Assembly (NCBI GenBank): GCA_943704415.1
Contig: CALSCO010000090.1
Span: 1-64,000, forward strand
Length of the DNA: 64,000 nt
DNA from: Parvularia atlantis
Taxonomy: Eukaryota > Opisthokonta > Rotosphaerida
Direction of reading: 5' to 3'
Below, in pieces: positions 55,314 through 64,000 of this stretch. The notes beneath the pieces are model-generated. The model was not told where the DNA came from. It ran no database searches and worked only from the letters and a program-made list of their open reading frames with translations. Position 1 is the stretch's first letter, and every line of letters begins with the position of its first letter. A program made the translations under genes and the position numbers.

Positions 55314-57300
55314 TCACTTGGGCGTTCGGATGAGCGGCCGGCCGGCCGTGTCGATGTTGCGCAGGTGCGCGCCGGCATCGTTGTCGTCGTCGTCGTCGTC
55401 GTCGTCCGCGATGGGGTAGCTCTCAAAGTACGTGCCCTGGAACGGCGCCGGCGCGGCGTGTGCGCGAGCAGGCGACTTGCTGCTACCCATGGCGCCCGCG
55501 CTCGACGTGCGCGCCATGACTGTGCTGTAGGGCGCCTGCCGCCCGGCGATGCGCACACTCAGGCCGTGCGGTGCGCCGGTGGGCTGCGAGTGCGGCGGTG
55601 TCGGCGTGCCCGCCGCCGCACCGCCCGCCGCGCCGGCCGTGTTGACGCGCAGCCCGGCCGACGGCGTCCCGTGCGCTATCCCGTTGCTGACGGCGCCGGG
55701 CGCGGCGGCCCCGGCCGCGGCTGATACGACGGCGCGCAGGGCGTTGGAGCCGCCGATGACAAAGTGCGCGCCGCTGGTGCGGTGCTTGCGCGTGCGCCGC
55801 GCGATGTCGGTCTCGTCATCAATCTCCTTGTTGATGAGCTCCTCGATCACGTCCTCAAGCGTGATCACGCCCAGCAGCTCGCGCCCGTTGAACCCGTCCT
55901 CGCGCTGAATCGCTGCCATGTGGCTCTTGCCCGACTCGAACGTGTGCAGCATGTCGTACAGGTGCACGGTCGGCGCGACAAAGACGACCGCGCTCAGCGG
56001 CAGGTCGCCCACGAGCTTGGGCTGGCGCGGGTCGTAGCCCAGCAGGTCCTTGACGATCAGCAGCCCGACGAGTTTGTGGATGTTGCCCTTGTACACGGGC
56101 ACGCGGCTGTGGCCTGCGCCAGAGTGGTGAGCGCGGCCAACAGTGCACGCGCAGACCGGCGCGCACCGTGGTGCCGGATCTCGTTAAACAGGGCCTGGTC
56201 GAGCACAGCGTCGGCGTCGATCATGAACACGCGCTCAATGCTGGTCATGGCGTCGGTCACATGCTTGTGCGTCATGTCGAGCGCGCCGCGGATGACGAGG
56301 ACCTCGTCGTTGGACAGCGGCTCCTCGTTCTCGGCCGTGGCCGTCGCGTGCATCTGCACCAGCTCCGACAGCTCCTGCCGGCGGTAATAGGTGCCGTGGT
56401 CCGTGCCTAGCACACTGCGGCCGCGGTCAGACGGCGAGCGGTACGGCCGAGCACGTCCGCACCGATCGAGCAGCTTGCTGATGGGGTAGGAGATCACGAA
56501 GAAGACGCCGATGATGCCCCAGACGAGCCTGCGGGGCACGGCTGAGCGCGCCGGTCGAGACGGGGTTGCGCGCGCACCACTTGACTTTGGCGCCGATGGC
56601 GAGGCCGTAGCGGCTGCAGACGGCCTGCGGGATGACCTCGCCGAAGAAGAGCACGGCCGTGACCGAGATGACGACGGCGGCGACGGGCGACGTGAGGCGG
56701 TCGAGGACTGCGGCGGTGTGAGACGGGGGCGGGCGTCGGCCGCGCCGGGTCTGCGGCGCACAGAGCGGCAGCGCCTCCATGCAGATCGCGTTGGCGAGCA
56801 GCAGCGTCACGAGCAGCAGGTGGTGCTGCTTGACGAGCGGGAGGACTGCACGCGGCGCACGGCCGTCAGCGGCGGCGGCGGATGCGGATGCGCGGCGCAC
56901 GACGACGCACTGGCGCGCGCGTGCTTGCGCTCGTCCTCGTCGCCCCCGTTCATGATGACCGTCAGCGACGTCGTGTCGAACGAGAGCAGCCCGAGCGTCA
57001 GGCCCGACATCAGCCCTGCGCCCGCCGACCACCGCGCCTGAGCCGCGCACACGGCCGCCGCGCACCCGCGCCGCGCACCCGCCAAGAGCACGAGCACGAT
57101 GCACACGACGATGAACAGCCAGAACGTGGGAGAGCTGGGCGACAGCGCCTCCTCGGCCTCGTCCTGCGCGCGCCCGCCGCATCGGCCTTCCCCCCGCCGG
57201 CGGTTGGCAGCACACAGCGCGCGCGCACCCACAACGTGCCGTCGCTGCACTCGAGCCGCGTCGCGCTCACGAGCGCGCACACGAGTTGTTCGCCGCTCAT
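55314..57300 (-). CDS. CNNM: CNNM/Mam3-type magnesium transporter (DUF21 plus CBS pair)
   Basis: Membrane divalent-cation transporter or sensor. The short N-terminal exon is followed by SPTFWLFIVVCIVLVLLAG (first helix). The DUF21 domain has LMSGLTLGLLSFDTTSLTVI, VLPLVKQHHLLLVTLLLANA, ICMEALPLVLDRLTSPVAAV, VISVTAVLFFGEVIPQAVCS, RYGLAIGAKVKW and VWGIIGVFFVISYPISKLLD. A cytosolic CBS pair follows: SNDEVLVIRGALDMTHKHV, DAVLDQALFNEIRHHG, VPVYKGNIHKLVGLLIVKDL, LGYDPRQP, LLGVITLEDVIEELINKEID. The Asp/Ser-rich tail has TPPHSQPTGAPHG and ends RPLIRTPK. No cyclic-nucleotide-like domain follows, so it resembles fungal Mam3 more than animal CNNM. Five or six introns. Confidence 0.9.
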
Positions 57301-57340
57301 CGCCTCAATCCAGATTGTACAAAAAAGCACACACGGCGCG

Positions 57341-58970
57341 TCACCCGCTCGCCTTGCCCGCAGCCACCTTACTCTTGTCGGCGCTGATGCGGCCCGAGAC
57401 GAGCGCGAGCGTGGCGGCGTCTGGGCGGGCGGGCGGTGTGAGTGCACAAGGCAGTCCACCGCCCACGTGCGCACACACCGACGGGCTTGCGGCAGCGCAG
57501 CGCGAGATTGAGCCGCGTCGGGTTCGCGCGCTCCTCGCGCTTGTACTTGTACTTGATCTGGCGGCGGTCGCGGCCGGGAAACATGGTCGCGATCAGCGTA
57601 AAGTCGGTGCCCCAGAACTGCAGCGCCTCGAAGAACCGGTTGGTCTCCTCGGGCGTCCAGCGCTCGCTCGGCGGCCGGTGCGTGTACGAAGCGCTCGTGA
57701 CGCGCGTGCCCGTGTCGAGCGTGAGCGTGCTGTCGTACACGACGGGCTCGCTGTTGCCCGCCGGCACGACCAGCGACTGCTCATCCAGCACAAGCTTGCC
57801 GTCGACGATGCGCACCTGCGGCGCGTACGACACGTTGGCCGCCTCGGACGGCATCTCGGGCGCGGGCGCGCTGGGCCGCCCTGGCCCCGCTGCCGCCTTG
57901 CGCGCGTCGCCCTCGGCCGAGCCGCTCTCGTCGCGCAGGCGTTTGCGCTCCAGCGTCGACTTCATCGCCTCGCCGCTCTGCACGTAGATGTACGACGCCA
58001 TCGTCATGTGCTTGGGCGGGTGCGGCGCCTCGCCCTGCGCGGCCGTTCAGCAAGCTCGCTTGAAGCGCGGGACGGCAGCGCGCACTGAGGACAACGTGCG
58101 CGGCCGGCCGCGCGCCGTCGGGTCGCGCCGGAAGCTCTTGCGGCCGAGGGCGTTGCGCTTGGGCGCGAGGCTGCGCTCGCCACTGGTGCGCTCATCGTTG
58201 TCGTCGTCATCATCATCGTCGTCATCGGCAGCGTCGTCCTCGTTGTCGCTGCGGCCGCTCGCGTCGCCGCCACTCGCCTCATCCTCGTCTGCGTCATGGC
58301 CGTTGAAGTCGATGTCGCCGTCGCCGCCGGCCTCGTGCCCCTCCTTGACCGCCAGTTTCTTCGCCTCGCCCGCCTTGGCGATGCTCTGCAGCCGCGACGT
58401 GAGCGCCGGTCGCGCCACGGCCGCCGGTTCCGGCCGCGTCGACGATGCGGCGGCGGGCACGGCAATGACCTGCGCCGGCCGCGGCGACGACACCGCCGTC
58501 GGCACGGCGACCACTTGCCCCGGCCGCGGCGACGCCAGCACGAGCGGCGGCACACGCACGGATGTGACGGCGATGCGCGAGGCCGACTTGACCACGGGCA
58601 CAACCGGCTCCGGCAGCGGCAGCGGCTCGTCGGCGGGCTCGGGCTCCGGCTGCGTCGCGGCCACCGCTGCTGCCGGTGCTGCTGCCGGTGTCTCGGACGG
58701 CTTCGGCTGCTGCTGCTCATCCTCTTCCTCCTCGTCATCATCGTCGTCGTCGTCCTCCTCCTCCTCATCGCTCGAGATGCGCCGCTTGCTCGGCGACCCC
58801 GCCGCCGCCGCCGCTGCCGCCTGCCCCTGCGAAGATGCGCCCGCCGGCCGATCGGGCGACGCGCTCGGCCGCGACGCCGTCAGCACGGGCCCGTGCACGC
58901 CTGGCGACGGAGTGCGATCAGCAGAGGGGCGAGACGCGCACTGCACGGCCACACCTTTGCGCAGCGCCAT
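57341..58970 (-). CDS. BDP1: TFIIIB subunit B'' (BDP1), SANT-domain protein
   Basis: Component of the RNA polymerase III initiation factor TFIIIB. The first exon (about 880 nt) is low complexity: acidic runs (EEEEDDDDDDDEEEEDE), repeated PRPGQVVAVPTAVSSPRPAQ and an [15 protein letters not shown] end. It joins GEAPHPPKHMTMASYIYVQS, then GEAMKSTLERKRLRDE. The core has QVRIVDGKLVLDEQSLVVPA and the SANT domain RWTPEETNRFFEALQFWGTD, FTLIATMFPGRDRRQIKYKY, KREERANPTRLNLALR, with the last exon ending DKSKVAAGKASG. The order is diagnostic for BDP1. The start is only 14 bp from the divergent ERI1 start; the stop is 40 bp from the CNNM start. Confidence 0.93.
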
Positions 58971-58984
58971 CTCACGCGTGTCCG

Positions 58985-60219
58985 ATGGCGGCGAGAAGTG
59001 TGACCGACCAGCTGGGCGCTCTGTCTCTCGTGCGTCTCGTCTCGTCCGCCTCGCTCGCGTTCGCTGCCACGGCCGGACGCTGACGGGGGCGCGCAGCGCG
59101 AGGCGCCCGCCGATCGTGCGCAGGACGCGCGACGGCAGCCGCCGCCCGCCGGCAGTGCGGCGCCGACCACGCGCAGGCCGCGGCAGCGATACCAATACTT
59201 CTGCGTGATCGATGTCGAGGTGCGGCGGTGCCGTCAAAGACGGACCCGCACGTGACGCGTGCCGCAGGCGACGTGCGAGGAGGACAAGGCGTTCAGCTTC
59301 GACAACGAGATCATCGAGTTCCCGGCCGTGCTGCTGGATGGGCGCACGATGCAGACGGTGCACGGCCACGCCGTCTCGTGCGCGCCCGTCTAATTCTGTG
59401 CGGCTCACAGATCGACACGTTCCACGCCTACGTGCGGCCGGTGCGCGCGTGCGCGTGTCCAGGCGCGCGGCTGTGGGCTGACAGAGCGCGTACGAAGGTT
59501 CTTAACCCGACGCTGTCAGCGTACTGCACAAAGTTGACGGGAATCACGCAGGCGCAGGTCGACGCGAGCGACACGTTTCCCCTGGTCTGTCTGAGCACGG
59601 CCGTGCACGGCGCCGGTGTTGATGCACGCGCCCGTGCACAGGTGCTCCAGCGCTTCGAGACGTGGCTGCGCGGGCACGGCCTGCTCAACCAGCACGCAAA
59701 CACGGTCGCGTTCATCACGGACGGGCCGTGGGACCTGCGCGACTTTGTGCTGGACAAGCAGTGCGGCCTGTCGGGCATCGCGCGCCCGGCGTACTTCATG
59801 CGCTGGATCGACCTTCGCCTCGTGCGTGCCTGGGCGGCGCGTCAAGGAGGGTGACGTCGTGTGCGCCAGTCGTTCCGCTACTACTTCGACACGCGCGAGC
59901 GGTTCAGCCTCGACGGCATGCTGCGCAAGCTCGGGATGCAGTTCGAGGGCCGGCCGCACGCCGGGATGGACGACACGCGCAACATCGCGAGGGTCGCGCG
60001 CGAGCTGATGACGTGCGCCGGTCGCGGTTGCTCGCGCACAGCTCGAGCTCACGCATGCTGTGCGGCAGCCGCGGCGCCGACCTCAAAATCAACAGCCACT
60101 TTGACTCGAGCACGCCGGTCTACACGCCCGGCACGGCCGCGCGGCGCACGGAGCAGCGAGCGCGGTCGGTCGAGGTCGAGCGCGGGGCGCAGGGGGCGCA
60201 GGACGCGTCGCGGGCCTGA
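58985..60219 (+). CDS. ERI1: ERI1-like 3'-5' exoribonuclease (DEDDh)
   Basis: DEDDh exonuclease; relatives trim histone mRNA stem-loops, 5.8S rRNA and siRNAs. The first exon is 45 nt (intron 59030-59096). The catalytic exons read QYFCVIDVEATCEEDKAFSF (first Asp-Glu), DNEIIEFPAVLLDGRTMQ, IDTFHAYVRPVLNPTLSAYC, TKLTGITQAQVDASDTFP, HANTVAFITDGPWDLRDFVL (third acidic, DGPWD), RPAYFMRWIDLRLSFRYYFD and LGMQFEGRPHAGMDDTRNIA (final His and Asp, HAGMDD), then ELMTRGADLKINSHFDS. There is no N-terminal SAP domain; the tail is basic and Ala/Arg-rich. Introns split almost every block. The ATG at 58985 is the only one that enters the RYQYF frame through a spliced first exon. Confidence 0.9.
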
Positions 60220-60244
60220 GACCACTTCGACTTTTTACAGTTAC

Positions 60245-61794
60245 TCACTCATCCTGCGTCTGCTCCTGCTCGCTGGCGGGTTCCTGCTCGCTGGCGGGCT
60301 CCTGCTCGCTGGCGGGTTCCTGCTCGCTGGCCGGCTCCTGCTCGCTGGCGGGCTCCTGCTCGCTGGCGGGCTCAGGCGCGGCCTCGGCCTGGCGATCAGG
60401 CTCAGGCTCGCAAACAGGCTCAGGCACAGGCTCAGGCTCGCGAACAGGCTCAGGCACGGGCTCAGGCTCGCAAACAGGCTCAGGCACAGGCTTGGCGGGC
60501 GGCGTGGCCTCGGGCGGCGTGACGGTGATTGTGATCTCGGGCAGCGGCGCGGCCTGCGCGGGCGCGGCAAAGAGCGCGTTGACGCCCTGGAAGATGCACA
60601 GCGTGACGCGCGTGATCAGGTCGCTCTCGGCCATGAGCTTCATCGGGTCGTCGTCCGTGCCTGCGTGGGCAATGAGCACGCTTCGAGGCGCGCCGGGCGC
60701 AGTGCACCGCGCAGCAGGTTCGGCCCGAATACGGTCGCGAGGTTCTTGAGGTCCATCTTACTGCGCGCCGAGTGCTCGGCCACGCGCACAAGGAAGCGCG
60801 AGAGGTACTCGAGCAGCGCGCGGTTCTCGTGCGGGAGCGCGGCGATCGTCGTGTGCAGCGCGTCTGGCAGCGTTGCCTCCTTGTCTGCGCACGGTGAGCG
60901 TGCGCCGAGCGTCGAGGGTCTGCGCACCGCGGCACACGGCGAGCAGCGCGTCATAGTTGGCCGTGAGCATGAGCGGCTGCGGCATCGAGCGCAGGTACAG
61001 CTTGAGCAGGCCCGCGACGACGTGCGGGTCCTCGGCCGCCTCGAACGACGGGTTGCGGCCGAGGTCAAACGCGTTGCGCAGCTCCTGGATGCGGTCAAAG
61101 TTGCCGCCGAGCCGGAAGATGCCCTCCTCGGCCGTGCGGTCTACGCGCACACGCTCAGTAGCACGCCCACGACGTGAACGAGGCGCCCGCACTCTTGGCT
61201 GTGAGGAACTCGACGCACTTGACGACGACGAGCGGCAGCGCGCGCTCGGCGTCGAACGCGGCAGGCCTCCCCTTGAGCGTCGCGAGGTCGACGCCGAAGA
61301 CGATCTCGTCCTGGCGCAGCGCGGCCTACGACGGTGGCTGCGGATGAGCGCCGTGCTGCCCGCACACGAGGCGCAGCGGCCGCTGCCGCACCCGGCCGTT
61401 GACGTTCTTGAGCGCGTCGACCCACGCGGCCTGCTCGAGCTCAGACGCGGCGACAAAGTAGTAGTACTTGCGCGGATGGCGCGGGCTGCGCGGCTCCCTG
61501 CCGGCGAGGCGGAAGCAGTGCTCCTTGCGCGGCGGGTCCTTGGGCAGCACCGCGGCGGCCTCGCGGTTGAGCAGCTCGTAGCGCTTGACGGGGCGCTTGA
61601 GCTGCGGCGCGGCACGCGACACGCGGTCAAAACACACACGCGACGCGCCGTTTCGCGCCTCCGCGCACCTTGGCGTCGGCGTACTGCACGAGCGTCTGCC
61701 CCTCAATCGCGAACCAGCGGCGCGTCCAGCCCTTGAGCAGGCCCGTGCGCACGAGCAGCGGGCCCGCCTTGCCCAGGGCCGCCGCGTCGGTCAT
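60245..61794 (-). CDS. PH domain and RhoGAP protein
   Basis: GTPase-activating protein for Rho-family GTPases. The N-terminal PH domain reads [81 protein letters not shown]. The RhoGAP domain reads [56 protein letters not shown] (arginine finger in IFRLGG), [58 protein letters not shown] and [13 protein letters not shown] (GPNLL). The C-terminus is repetitive acidic (see 60262-60495). Five or six introns. The stop is 25 bp from the ERI1 stop. Confidence 0.9.
60262..60375 (-). repeat. 18-bp tandem repeat encoding EQEPAS units
   Basis: Six copies of an 18-bp unit (CCTGCTCGCTGGCGGGCT on the plus strand, with single-base variants), encoding the end of the RhoGAP protein as Glu-Gln-Glu-Pro-Ala-Ser repeats. 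Confidence 0.9.
60396..60495 (-). repeat. 36-bp tandem repeat encoding [10 protein letters not shown] units
   Basis: Nearly three copies of a CAGGCTCAGGCTCGCAAA-type unit, coding Pro-Glu-Pro-Val-Cys/Arg repeats next to the 18-bp array. Confidence 0.85.
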
Positions 61795-62217
61795 CCAAGT
61801 CGTCGGAAACGTCGCGGTCGACGTTCGAGTGCGGATGAGACGTCACCGCGGCGCACAGCCAATCGGCGTCTTTCATCAGCGATCAAAACCATATCGGTCG
61901 TGTGCCGTTCCTTTGTCGCGTCGGGGCAGGCCGCGTGCGCACCGGGGGCGGACCTGGGGCGGCGGTGTCGCGACCCGCGCGCGGGAGACGCGCCCGTCTT
62001 CTTTTTGCGCCGTGCCCGTGCGCCGACCGTGGGCAGCGGGCTGGCAACCAGCAGCACGACGCCGCCCGTGTGTGCACCGCGTCCCGCCCGTGGGCCGCGA
62101 CCTCGTCTGCCCTTCTCTCTCGCCCTCTCTCTCTCTCTCTCTCTCTCGCCGCGGCACCGCCATCAGCTGACCCGCGGGGCCGTGCGCGCCGCAGCACCCT
62201 CCGCCCCTCCGCGCCGA
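61795..62217. other. Divergent spacer, RhoGAP and HSF
   Basis: 423 bp with no gene that I can support. It has a (CT)n tract at about 62125-62147 near HSF and an AT-richer patch at 61876-61900. No perfect heat-shock element was found here, so HSF autoregulation is not evident. Confidence 0.5.
62125..62147. repeat. CT dinucleotide repeat upstream of HSF
   Basis: A pyrimidine tract of (CT)n about 70 nt before the HSF ATG, similar in kind to the GA tract at 6469-6499. Confidence 0.6.
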
Positions 62218-62230
62218 ATGAGCACACGAC

Positions 62231-62270
<40 letters not shown>

Positions 62271-62337
62271 CAATCCGCACCACGTCAGCCAGCCCTCAAC
62301 CGTGGCCTTCTTCGAGCAGCAGCTGCGGCAACAGGCG

Positions 62338-62375
<38 letters not shown>

Positions 62376-62431
62376 GCAGGCGCCGTACAGCGTCAGCAGC
62401 AGCGGTAACCAGGGCGCGCCGCCCATGCGCC

Positions 62432-62465
<34 letters not shown>

Positions 62466-64000
62466 CCTCGCGCCGTCCGCGCTGCACCACCCCGAGCCCG
62501 CCGACGACGCCTACGCCCCCGACTCGGCCGACTCGGGCGGCAGCGGCACGGCCCCCGCGGCGGGCGGCGCGGCCGGCAGAGGCGGCGTGTCCGAGTTTGT
62601 GCGCAAGCTCTCGCGGTCCGCGCTCTCTTTTATTTCGCCCTCCTGTTGTCGCCCCGTGACGTGCTCACGGGCCCCCTCGCGCTTGCCCGCAGCATGCTCG
62701 ACGACGAGAGCGCGGCGTCGGTCGTGTGCTGGTCGCCGGCGGGCAACGGGTTCGTCGTCAAGGTCCGCGCCGTTTCGCTCCGGCGGTCGCGACCATCGCC
62801 GGCCGCTCACCGCCCGCGCGCGCGACTCACAGGACCAGGCCGCGTTCGCCCGCGACGTCCTCCCGCGCCACTTCAGGCACAACAACTTCTCGAGCTTCGT
62901 GCGCCAGCTCAACAAGTACGGCTTCCACAAGGTCCTTGAGGCCAAGACCGGCGCCGAGGGCCGCGTCGCCTCGGCCGACCGCTGCGAGTTCCATCACCCG
63001 AACTTTGCGCGCGACGGCGGCGAGCTCACGCAGATCCGCCGGCGCACGCCCGCGCAGCGGCGCAACGAGGGTACGCAAGGGGCTTTGCCGTGTCACGGCA
63101 AAGCTGTCCGCTGCCCGCTGCTGACGCTGACGTGCTCGCCCCGCAGCCATCGTCGACACCCGGGAGGACGCGGACGAGCTGCGGCGCGAGACGGGCGAGC
63201 TACAGGCCCAGGTCGACACGCTCACGGGCTCGCAGCGCGAGATATCTCTGTACGTCCAGACCCTCGCCAACAGCTACGAGATGGTCGTGCGGGAGCTGCT
63301 CCACTTCAAGAAGACAATGGCCATGCAGGACCAGCTGATGCAGAACCTGCTGCAGTACCTCGTCAACAGGGAGAGCAACGGTGCGGCCGGGGGCCCCCGC
63401 GCGCGCGCCGTCAACAGCGACCTTACACTCGCACGTGCAGAGGACGGCTCGCGCAGCATTACCGACACGATCCCAGAGTCGCGGCACCTCATGGGCAACG
63501 ACCGCATACAGTCACGTGCGTCCCTGCTGCGCGCCCGCCACGCCGCCCGTCCGCCGCACTGACGCCGGCCGCAGCGTCATCGCTGTTCCTCAACCCGGCA
63601 AACATCACGGGCGGCTCGTCGGCCGCGGCCCGGGCGTCGTGGCCGACCCCGTTCAGCCAGCCGCTCAACGGAAACGGCATGGCGTCGGCCATCTCGCCGC
63701 GGTTCTTCCTCGCGGGCTCGTCGGCGCCCACGCCGCGCCGCGGCAACGGCGACACGCCCGCACAGCTGCCGATCTGGACGCCGTCCGAGGTGACCGCGTC
63801 GTACACGGAGCTCAACTACGGCGCGATCGCCGACGTGGCCAACGTGCGTCGCCTTGTGGCGCACGCCGCGCCGGGCCGCTGCCCGCTGAGCACGCGGGGG
63901 GGCGGGGGCGCAGGCGTCGTTGACGCAGATGGACGAGCTGTCGCGGCGCACACGCGCAGTCCGGAACACGGGCGCGCCCGACCAGTCGGCGGACGACTCG
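62218..64000 (+). CDS. HSF: Heat-shock transcription factor (3' end beyond window)
   Basis: Nuclear DNA-binding factor. The N-terminus is a glycine run, a glutamine tract (62326-62382) and a second one (62431-62465). The winged-helix DNA-binding domain reads [60 protein letters not shown] (recognition helix), [29 protein letters not shown]. The HR-A/B coiled coil follows: [60 protein letters not shown]. Later exons are Ser/Pro-rich ([32 protein letters not shown]). The entry [11 protein letters not shown] is close to the family W-S-x-x-G-x-S-F-V-V. The last visible exon begins [18 protein letters not shown]; no stop before the edge. Confidence 0.93.
62326..62465 (+). repeat. Two CAG tracts encoding polyglutamine in HSF
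   Basis: 62326-62382 and 62431-62465, separated by [18 protein letters not shown]. They lie before the DNA-binding domain. Confidence 0.9.

Overview
The window is eukaryotic nuclear DNA: a compact, very GC-rich genome, probably from a free-living heterotrophic protist. I read 32 protein genes in 64 kb, about one per 2 kb. Nearly all are split by many tiny introns of about 41-76 nt (the longest I found is 160 nt), with GTGCG-type donors and a CTGAC/CTCAC branch-like motif close to the acceptor. There are no photosynthesis genes, no recognisable transposons or virus relics, and no tRNA or rRNA that I could see. A 7TM-RGS receptor, an M36 metalloprotease, an Atos homologue, an Rgp1 homologue and a Frizzled-type cysteine-rich domain would fit an amorphean lineage (opisthokont, apusomonad or amoebozoan grade). 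The species cannot be fixed from this sequence. A run of Ns (19103-19149) shows that it is a draft assembly.

Layout from left to right: splicing factor CDC40/PRP17 (+), Atos/FAM214 homologue (+), Fe-S scaffold ISCU (-), non-RD protein kinase (+), clamp-loader subunit RFC3 (+), PP1 regulator SDS22 (-), intronless GT92-type glycosyltransferase (+), CTP synthase (-), cytochrome P450 (+), CDC48/p97 (+), splicing helicase DDX46/PRP5 (-), F-box/propeller protein (+), cytochrome-b5-reductase-like protein with an Oxidored-like domain (-), mitochondrial MscS channel (+), fungalysin M36 peptidase (-), UDP-glucose pyrophosphorylase (+), mitochondrial carrier (-), GAPDH (-), Rgp1 (+), C9orf85/DUF2039 (-), tail-anchored ankyrin protein (+), 7TM-RGS receptor (-), sulfatase (-), FBXO9 (+), GPI-anchored Frizzled-CRD-like protein (+), biotin-protein ligase (-), unknown membrane protein (+), CNNM metal transporter (-), TFIIIB subunit BDP1 (-), ERI1-like exonuclease (+), PH-RhoGAP (-) and heat-shock factor (+, running off the end).

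These are mostly unrelated housekeeping genes, so there is no operon logic. The striking property is architectural. Strands alternate almost gene by gene, giving twelve head-to-head pairs whose start codons can be as little as 14, 29, 42, 47 or 58 bp apart, and twelve tail-to-tail pairs often under 100 bp apart. Many genes have an intron within the first few codons. Nine introns appear to be GC-AG introns with donor AG|GC(G/A)(C/T)GC or a close variant, which explains reading-frame jumps that would otherwise look like frameshifts. Candidate promoter elements include a perfect heat-shock element and a UPR-like site upstream of CDC48, an E2F-like palindrome at the RFC3 start, and a recurrent CCACGTGG palindrome near five gene starts.
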